From positions 39,735,821 through 39,799,820 of the forward strand of contig OX243811.1 in the NCBI GenBank assembly GCA_945859605.1: DNA of 64,000 nt, in the 5' to 3' direction. Below, in pieces: positions 57,971 to 64,000 of the stretch (positions are counted from its first letter, which is position 1; each line of letters starts with the position of its first letter). The notes beneath the pieces are model-generated. The model was not told the origin of the DNA. It was given only the letters and a program-made list of their open reading frames with translations, and did not search any database. Origin of the DNA: Lumbricus rubellus (Eukaryota; Annelida; Clitellata; Crassiclitellata; Lumbricidae). Made by a program: the position numbers and the translations under genes.

Positions 57971-60900
57971 CAGTACAGAAACATTACAAATATACATACA
58001 GAAAACAGACACACACACACACATGGGAAAAAAGATTCAAACACGGATAAGAAACAAAAGCTCAAACAGAAATCTCGGGTGTGACCGCTGAATCCTGAAT
58101 CGGAAATTGGTTTGTGCCAGCTTACAGTGCCGTAGACCGATTAATTGGAATTGAAGCATACTAGGAATCGTACGAATCCAAATACGAAAGAAGCAATATC
58201 TTTGACCAACAGCAATTTCCTTTTTTCATTGTTACAATCGGTCACACCCTGAACAACAGCACAAAAGCAGACACCAACCAAAGCGCAAAACTTACACATC
58301 ATACTATCTTCACCTTACTTTTCTCTGTCCAACCTCATCGTAATATAATGTAAAGTAATCTTAGGCACCCTCCTCACGTTGCCTGACCATACCTTATCTG
58401 ACTTCACAGACATAGATAAAACAAAAACCTAGTTGATCTGTTTAAGATGGGACCTTCCCAGACTAAGTTCATAAGAGCAAATGCCGCACCGCCATCAATC
58501 AACTAACATGATCCAATACATGGCACCGTGGCACCAAACAAATAAGAAGAATAAAAATGCAATTAGAACCTGAGACAGGACAAAATGTCATCAAGCACTG
58601 ACTGATCATCATCGGAAATTCTAAACGAGGACATTCAACGACATTCAAGGAGGGGCGAATGGACAAACGAGAGAGGGAGACAGGTTAGGTCGTCGGACTG
58701 CTACATAGCAGCAAGCGAACAGGAAACGCTTTGCCAGTCATAGAACTGTACATGTGATAACTATTAGAAGATAGGACATGCACCAGCCTATTGGTAGTGC
58801 CAGTCCCAAGCCTGAATAAAGGAGGGCAATGATAATCATCTAAGTTGCTATGACACACTAACAGTTAGTGACTAACGGTTAGTGTGCTTGACTATCAGCC
58901 ATGAGGTATGACCAGTACCCATATAACATTTTTGGTATAGTATAGTATTTTGTGTGGGATTGTCATAGAGAATATCCATCAGTGAGATAGAGGATACACC
59001 TGGTAGAGGATACATCCGGTGTAGGACACACCAGGTAAAGGACACACAAGGTAGAGGACACATCAGGTAGAGGACACACCAGGTAGAGGACACACCAGGT
59101 AAAGAACACACCAGGTAGAGGACACACCAAGTTGAGGACACATCAGGTAGATTACACACCAGGTAGAAGACACACCAGATAGAGGACACACCAGGTAGAG
59201 GACACACCAGGTAGAGGACACACCAGGAAAAGGACACACCAGGTAGAGGACACACCAGGTAGAGGACACACCAGGTAGAAGACACAACAGCTGGACAGTC
59301 ACTCAGGATATGCTGATGTTTACAAACTATGGAGCCTAAATAGCACAGTTTCATATTCAACGCTGCATCTCAAGAATAGTTCGCTGCATTGCAAACGTTT
59401 TCAACTTTACAATCGGACACCAATGGATGGACATTTCTCCGACAACAACAACGACGATGATGATGATGATAATGATGATGATGATGATGATGATGACCTC
59501 ACCAATGAAGACTAGCAAGAGAAACGTCTAACGTATTTCTTATCCAAATAGCATACGACAGACGTCCAATGTCGCCCGTGTGCAAGTTTGTCTGATGAAT
59601 TGCAAACTGTGCTTGTGCCATGGGTGGGTTGGGTGTCTGCACGTTTGCTCTTCTGACCTCCATTGTATCACCGTTTATCTGTGTGCCTGCATTCACTTGT
59701 CTCTTTAACTGCCCCATGCCTATCTGCGAAACCCATTTCCATGTCCGCCTGTTCATCAATCTGTGTGTGTCAGATTGTATGTGTATTTCTCTAAATATCT
59801 GTCTGTCTGTCTGTCTGCTCCATTGGTAAGTATATGCTGGACTGTCCGTCAAGAGGTCAGGGTTCAAATCCAGCATGGACAGAAAGCTGGTCAGAGCTAT
59901 CAAGGTGCATTGCCTAGCAAACTCAGCAATGGTGTCAAAGTACCCTGACTGAACACCAATGGGAAGATGAGATGATAAGCAAGAGTATATCCATCTGTAG
60001 TCATATGCTGAGACTAAGTAAATGAAGTCGCTACACTTCATAACCACACTGGTTCAGGACTAACATAGGAGACTAATTCTCCTTCTCCTTCTCGTAATTC
60101 TCCTCCTTTCCTTCTCCTCGTAATTCTCCTCCTCCTCCTCCTCCTCCTCCTCCTCCTATCATCCTTCTCCTCCTCCTCCTCCTGTCTGCTCAATTAGATT
60201 AGATGGATGAGATTAGAACGACGAAGAGAGTAGATTAGATTGAATAGGATTTTAGATTTTTTAAAATAGATTTATAGATTGGCATAGACAGCACATGGAA
60301 CTGGATGGAAAAGTTGAAACTAAATCAGAACGGACGAGACGGATGATGGAAGAACGCTCAATTTACCGTCTGTCCGTTTTTCGTCCACCATCGATGTGGA
60401 AATGGCATGCCAATGACCTCGCACGTGAGTTCAACGGCCGAGCCCCAGATGACCGTCTGGTTTTTTGGCGCAGAAACGAACGTGACCGGAGCTGAAAGGT
60501 TAAAGAGATTTATATAGCTGCAGCAGCACAATTCAATGACAAGACATCGACTGCATTTTTGCATTATATTACGAAAACTGTTCAAGGTCATGCTTGTACA
60601 TGTATGTCCTTTTGTCCATCCCTCAGTCTGATTTACTGTTCTTTTCTCCTTTTGTTTGTCTTGCTGTCCCTATTCGAGTGCCTGTGAGTAATGATATGAT
60701 ATGATATCCTCGTGTAAGTTCTGACAAACTGCAGTATGATTAATATTGATTATACTTCATAGTATGAACAGATGATCACAAGTTATTAAACGAGTCAAAT
60801 TTAACTGTGAGTGGCCATGAAAGGCGCCCATCATGTCCTACTGTTAATTTTACTACGGTAACACAATCTGTCGAATGGAAGGTTGGGTCTACCTTTGAGA

Positions 60901-61883
60901 GGGTACCGGGAAGTGGTCCCACGTCCATGCGCTCTTCGTGTCAGAGTGCTACCATTAGCCTAAACCCTTCCCTTGAAGCAATACCCTTGAAGAGGTGCTA
61001 TATAAATTCTCTTAAACGAATCTGCCATGTAGCGAGTGAAAAACTGTGCTATAAAACACAATATAACACAATTACACAATGAAATAAAAAATAATCACAC
61101 ATAAAACCAACGTTATTTGGAAGCGTAGCTCGAAAACACTAGTGACAGAGTAATGATAAAAATGATGATGATGATGACTACAACAATTATCATACTCGGG
61201 TCAACTCGACGTTGATGACTAGTGCGATGATGACGTGAAGCCAATGATGATATGAGGATGACGATGATGTAGATGATGATCAGAAGGACAGAGTCAAGCC
61301 CTTTATACAGAAAGAGCCCAAAAGGTGCTTGTTCGTTTGTTTGTTTGTACGTGCACTTGTTATAGCGCCCCTTCAAGCTCTCTCTCCTCAGAGGCGCTCC
61401 CAATGCAGAGCGGACACCGCATCGTAGTTTCACGCCGAAGCGCTGAGCAATTGCGAGTGAAGGACTTGCCCAAGGTCCTTACGCGGCGAGGTGGATTCGA
61501 ACCTCGAACCTTTCAGCTCCAAGGCAACGACTCCACCACTACACCACCGCGCCCCATGAGTGACGACCGATGCCCAATGTCGAACGAACCTTGCACGCTG
61601 AGATAAGCCGGGGGTGAGAATACGCTTCCGTCGACGTTCTCCACGGAGCACCGGTAGTTTCCGGTGTCGATGATGAGCAGACGTCGGATGATGAAGCGGT
61701 TGTGCGGCATCTTGAAGCGGTTGGGGTTGCCGCCGCGGACGATCAGCTGCCATCTACCGGTCGTCTCATCTTGCTTCTGCCACGAGAGGTTGGGAGGTGG
61801 GTCACCGTCGACGATGCAAGCCATCGTCAGGTTCCGGTCAACGATTGCGGAAACGTTCGACGGACCACGAAGAACGACTGGAG
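46970..61883 (-). CDS. MUSK: MuSK/ROR-type receptor tyrosine kinase, Ig-Ig-Frizzled-kringle-TM-kinase (5' partial)
   Basis: A single-pass receptor kinase of the family that binds Wnt/agrin-type signals. Exons: 61590-61883 (Ig, Cys pair in MACIVDG and YRCSVEN), 60367-60491 and 55363-55504 (second Ig: LTCEV, WWTKNG, YECLAEN), 50854-51111 and 50032-50201 (Frizzled-type Cys-rich domain), 48551-48793 (complete kringle, six Cys, SCYRGTGSHYRG to FCDVSSC), 46970-48138 (membrane segment, then the whole kinase). Kinase: EGAFGKFF, VVVKVL, HGDLNGFL, HRDLATRNCLV, SDFGLA, IPIRW, EEVVRYVREGRIL. These match vertebrate MuSK better than ROR; kringles occur in ROR and in some non-mammalian MuSK. The activation loop has one Tyr instead of three, and the glycine loop starts A-E-G. 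Exons 5' of 61883, with the signal peptide, are not found. The 55363 end is ambiguous (GC donor phase 1, or GT at 55358 phase 2). Confidence 0.87.
48380..48545. repeat. Tandem repeat of CAATCAACCAGCCAATCACA units
   Basis: About five imperfect copies of a 20-36 bp unit end 6 bp from the kringle exon's splice donor. A plus-strand Ser/Gln/His frame here is a repeat artefact. Confidence 0.8.
48962..49043. mobile_element. Tiny TTAA-bounded MITE with internal palindrome
   Basis: The ends TTAACATGTTAGCCGCTGAT and (inverted) TTAACACGTTGGCCGTGATG are bounded by TTAA. Inside is the perfect 18-bp palindrome GGACGTGTTAACACGTCC (49007-49024). Likely a piggyBac-type remnant; it lies in a receptor kinase intron. 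Confidence 0.5.
49371..49410. repeat. Dispersed repeat tail copy 1
   Basis: It shares GTAATGCCAGTCCCACACCT and AGGAGGGC with 58794-58833. Probably the 3' portion of one retroelement family. Confidence 0.5.
49855..50000. repeat. (CAT)n / (ATG)n microsatellite
   Basis: Trinucleotide array next to the second Frizzled-domain exon. The poly-His and poly-Met frames across it are not genes. Confidence 0.92.
50282..50752. repeat. 23-bp minisatellite, about 20 copies
   Basis: The unit contains TGATCTGAATATACATGATT. Copies vary between GAATATAC and GAACATAC. It fills most of the 652-bp intron between the two Frizzled-domain exons. Confidence 0.95.
51550..51710. repeat. Dispersed repeat copy 1 (51.6/56.7 kb pair)
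   Basis: It shares with 56600-56760 the ordered words AAAGAAAT.GGAAATGGAC, GATGGATGTGTGTGTG and AAAGATAC.AAGACAC. A retroelement 3' end is likely. Confidence 0.6.
52090..55350. other. Intron sequence, no further exon found
   Basis: Large intron of the receptor kinase (51112-55362). It contains (CAA)n near 52105, a TACCATA-type tandem repeat at 53625-53720, and unassigned AT-rich sequence. I looked for a missing linker or third Ig exon and found none I could support. Confidence 0.45.
53625..53720. repeat. TACCATA(GTATAACCG) tandem repeat
   Basis: Alternating TACCATACCATAGTATA and ACCGTACCATAGTATA units. The minus-strand Tyr/Trp/Met-rich frames come from the repeat. Confidence 0.85.
55597..55882. 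repeat. ~110-bp direct duplication around (GAT)n
   Basis: The segment starting ATAAACAGCAATC and ending ATGTATCAATGAGC occurs at about 55597-55712 and 55769-55884, separated by a (GAT)n run (55711-55754). Lies in a receptor kinase intron. Confidence 0.8.
56600..56760. repeat. Dispersed repeat copy 2 (51.6/56.7 kb pair)
   Basis: Second copy of the element at 51550-51710, followed by CA- and TA-rich microsatellites (56814-56945). Confidence 0.6.
56948..57924 (+). mobile_element. Decayed mariner element
   Basis: Inverted ends CACTGTGTCCGGAAAAAAAG (about 190 bp similar, including TGACGTCAT.ATGACGTCA words) are flanked by TA-rich DNA. The plus-strand centre (about 57160-57630) holds a broken mariner transposase C-terminus: YTFQQNGASAH, then NPADNKTW and MEEKVYNTRIRDSETL. 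The catalytic Asp of the family's FQQDGA is Asn, and stops interrupt it, so it is inactive. It lies in a receptor kinase intron. Confidence 0.85.
57925..57963. repeat. (TA)n microsatellite
   Basis: Pure TA run at the mariner boundary, which hides the exact TA duplication. Confidence 0.9.
58794..58833. repeat. Dispersed repeat tail copy 2
   Basis: It matches 49371-49410 (GTAGTGCCAGTCCCAAGCCT and GGAGGGC). Confidence 0.5.
58990..59285. repeat. 16-bp minisatellite, about 18 copies
   Basis: The unit is AGGACACACCAGGTAG. As 16 is not a multiple of 3, the minus-strand frame cycles through LPGV/STWC/LYLV phrases with period 48 nt. It is not a gene. Confidence 0.95.
59805..59935 (+). repeat. tRNA-like SINE head (diverged)
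   Basis: TTGGTAAGTATATGCTGGAC followed by GGTCAGGGTTCAAATCC resembles a tRNA-derived pol III promoter, with a B box of the form GGTTCAAATCC. The fold is not a functional tRNA. Confidence 0.4.
60085..60185. repeat. (CTC)n / (TCC)n microsatellite
   Basis: Polypyrimidine array in a receptor kinase intron. Confidence 0.9.
60950..61085 (+). repeat. Possible SINE 3' end
   Basis: TTGAAGAGGTGCTATATAAA resembles the shared SINE tail AAAGAGGCGCTATAAA at 62795-62885. Confidence 0.4.
61330..61556 (-). mobile_element. tRNA-derived SINE
   Basis: On the minus strand: a tRNA-like head with A-box region GTGGTGTAGTGGTGGAG and a clear B box GGTTCGAATCC, then GACCTTGGGCAAGTCC. The 3' part (GGGAGCGCCTCTGAGG, GGGGCGCTATAACAAG) ends in CAAA-rich repeats. 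Its 5' end lies about 30 bp past the Ig1 exon's splice donor. A minus-strand protein frame across it comes from the SINE. Confidence 0.75.
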
Positions 61884-62794
61884 CTATACAAAGAACCATG
61901 CAAGACAATAAATTATCTAGTCGGAAGGGATAGAGAACTTACAAGTATATGTACGTAGTACTTTTGAAGAAGTACAATGTATGAATGTATATGAACAATT
62001 GAACATGTCAGTTGCAAATAAAGCCTACAAACTTACTGACTTTAAAAGGTGTAATATCACACAAGATCTGGAACTTAAATGTACATGCTCACAAACAAAG
62101 TAGTATAATTTACAATATAAGCACATTACAAAGTGATGTTTACAATAGAAAACAACAACATAATAACGATATAAACCTACAAAGTAATGCTTACAATATA
62201 ATGTGGATGTAATGTACCGGTAATGCCATGCAATGTAGGATACATAGTGATCAGACACTTTGATCTACGGTATATGCTGACATTGACATACAGTGTCTGC
62301 AATAATCAAATCATGCAATGAAGAGCCTGCAATACTATGGAAGATTAGCTCAAGTGGTGTGCTCTAGAATGGGGAGAATCACTTGTCTTGACCCCTCACC
62401 TCCCAGTTTTATTCCCCCTCCCTGTCCCGGGTATCAGTAAAACAGCTGCCAAAGGACCTCTAGCTAGCTTAATATGAGCGGAAGATGCCTGGATTAATGA
62501 ACAGAGTTCAAGATTGGGGAATCTTTACTGTAAGACAAGTGCTCGTGAATATTCATAAGTGTCAAATTAATGTTCACTCGCAAGACCTTGGTTCACTAGT
62601 GCAAATTAATATTCATTATAAATGTGCATATTCACTAAAATAATGAATATTAAACATTGCTGCTGAGTACCAATTATTGAATGGATATTCATTAATGTCA
62701 ATCTGGAATGACCTCCCCCAAACCTCCATCTCCTCCACCTGACCAGTCAATCTTTATTTCTCAAGTCTCTTAAATCTTTTTTCTTTAGTCGTGG

Positions 62795-62885
62795 CTGGGC
62801 TGGGAGCGCCTCTGAGTAGTTTCTTAAAGAGGCGCTATAAAAATTCTAATAATGAATGAATGAATGAATGAATGAATGAATAATA
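62795..62885 (+). repeat. SINE 3' end with (AATG)n tail
   Basis: GGCTGGGCTGGGAGCGCCTC, then AAAGAGGCGCTATAAAAATT and (AATG)n. It matches the 3' part of the SINE at 61330-61556 (opposite strand). Confidence 0.65.
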
Positions 62886-63869
62886 GGTTACAAATTCATT
62901 ATTTTCAACTACTGCTGATGAATTTTAATTACTACTGATTAATATTTAATGCTGATTTGAATATTTAATGCTGATGTGACATTAAGAAACGTTCAAAATT
63001 CTTACTCAATATCGCTGATAAACATTCATTAGTGCTGATTAATATTCATAACTTACACGTAATGCAATGTCATTTACATAGGGTCATAAGCCTACTTGTT
63101 TTTCATCCAACTGCCGTTCGTATTCACTCAGCTCTACTACTGTTTATATATCGGCCTGTGCTTCCTTTTACATATTCACGAGAACGAACAGTAATTACAT
63201 ATTCATTAGATTCAAATGAGCATTAATCGTTAATGATTCGCCGACGGTGAAGTGCCCTTCATTAGCCGTCTGTCAATATTCACATATTCATTAGGTACGA
63301 CAAGGAACTTAGTTGTGAAGTGGACAGGCAATCTAGAAAATAACTACGTCTGCCGTCGAAGGCATCGACCTCGCCAGCAATAAACACCATATATCCAGGT
63401 ATTCAGCTCCACAAAGGCACGCTGAAAAAACCGATTTTTATGACGCGTCACGGGGCTAACCCCACGCGCGCGCGCACGCACGCCCGGGCATGATTCACTA
63501 CTGCTGCATTCCTGAGATGAATTAATGCACCCCTGTGAGGTATTAATGCGCGCCTTAGAGAACAGCAGATGAATTAGTACAATGTATACCTTCGAAGAAA
63601 TTGTACATGCTGCACATAAATACACAATGAAAATCGTGCATATGCAAGATGAATAATTATTGTACCTAAATTTATATACTACCGCTGTAATCCCTTGATT
63701 CGCTAATGCAGAGTAGTGGCAGCTAGAGCAGGAGGGCCAATTCACCCCCCCCCCACCCTCCACAGTAACAGCTGAATCGTTACATCCTGCCTTCAAAACT
63801 GCACACCCGTGGAGGCTTAGACTGAGCAACTTTGCCTAAAACTTTCCTCACTAAACTTAAAACTGTTGG

Positions 63870-64000
63870 TATCCTTCGAGGGAGGGTGATGGTAGACGAG
63901 TATATATCGTCTCGGTCGCCGATATGCAGTGAGTAAACAAAAATGGCCACCACAGATTGGGGTAGGATAGAGTGCTCTGAGCCAAATCATTGCTTTGACC
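63870..64000 (+). repeat. Dispersed repeat copy B (window end)
   Basis: It matches 35760-35885: GAGGGT, GCCGATATGCAGTGAGT, GATTGG and ATAGAGTGCTCTGA in the same order. It may continue beyond the window. Confidence 0.6.

Larger units (their letters stand above)
61884..64000. other. Intron / upstream region of the receptor kinase
   Basis: No exon for the signal peptide or an additional N-terminal domain is supported. It contains a SINE tail (62795-62885), many ATTCATTA-type words at about 62540-63060, a CGCACGC run near 63465 and dispersed repeat copy B. Confidence 0.45.

Noticed and set aside
58872..59360. 162-aa cysteine-rich frame on the minus strand
   Set aside because: Produced by a 16-bp tandem repeat without stop codons.
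59815..59880. A functional tRNA gene
   Set aside because: B-box-like sequence is present but no cloverleaf can be formed from the flanks; kept only as a SINE-like relic.
61430..61753. Minus-strand 107-aa frame reading into the SINE
   Set aside because: It overlaps the Ig1 exon in another frame and then the tRNA-derived SINE.
63344..63829. 161-aa minus-strand frame as a 5' exon of the receptor kinase
   Set aside because: No signal peptide, Ig cysteines or family motif; it passes through a C-run and a CG-rich repeat.

Overview
This is a 64-kb piece of an animal nuclear genome, probably a marine invertebrate. The genes are split by many short AT-rich introns, the intergenic DNA is full of mobile elements and microsatellites, and the proteins are metazoan (PHACTR, RIDA, RPRD1, eIF2D and a MuSK/ROR-type receptor kinase). 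The species cannot be named from the sequence. I reconstructed exons by matching splice-site phase and family motifs. No database was searched.

Layout. 450-14584 (+): a 13-exon PHACTR gene (PP1- and actin-binding), followed by its 3'UTR to about 15.16 kb. 15.2-26.6 kb: no host gene. This stretch holds relic LINEs, a hAT element (20462-21592) built around a giant CCA/TGG foldback, and an apparently intact RTE-like LINE on the minus strand (about 22793-26132). 26634-30796 (+): a 6-exon RIDA gene with a palindromic MITE and a 5'-truncated LINE in its introns. 33328-34389 (-): an intronless RPRD1 gene, convergent with RIDA. 34814-44440 (+): a 12-exon EIF2D gene, head-to-head with RPRD1 across 424 bp. 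46970-61883 (-): a receptor tyrosine kinase with two visible Ig domains, a Frizzled-type domain, a kringle, a membrane segment and a MuSK-like kinase. Its 5' end lies beyond the window.

The genes do not form one pathway; this looks like an ordinary gene neighbourhood. RPRD1 (RNA polymerase II CTD binding) and EIF2D (translation initiation and recycling) may share a bidirectional promoter. The most notable points are: two introns that need GC-AG splicing to keep frame and homology; an RPRD1 gene without introns among intron-rich neighbours; a MuSK-like kinase that keeps the kringle but has lost most activation-loop tyrosines; several transposons with exact target-site duplications, including one nested in another; a roughly tenfold excess of the palindrome TACCGGTA; and a near-perfect 34-bp hairpin in an EIF2D intron. 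I did not find a clearly new multi-gene system.
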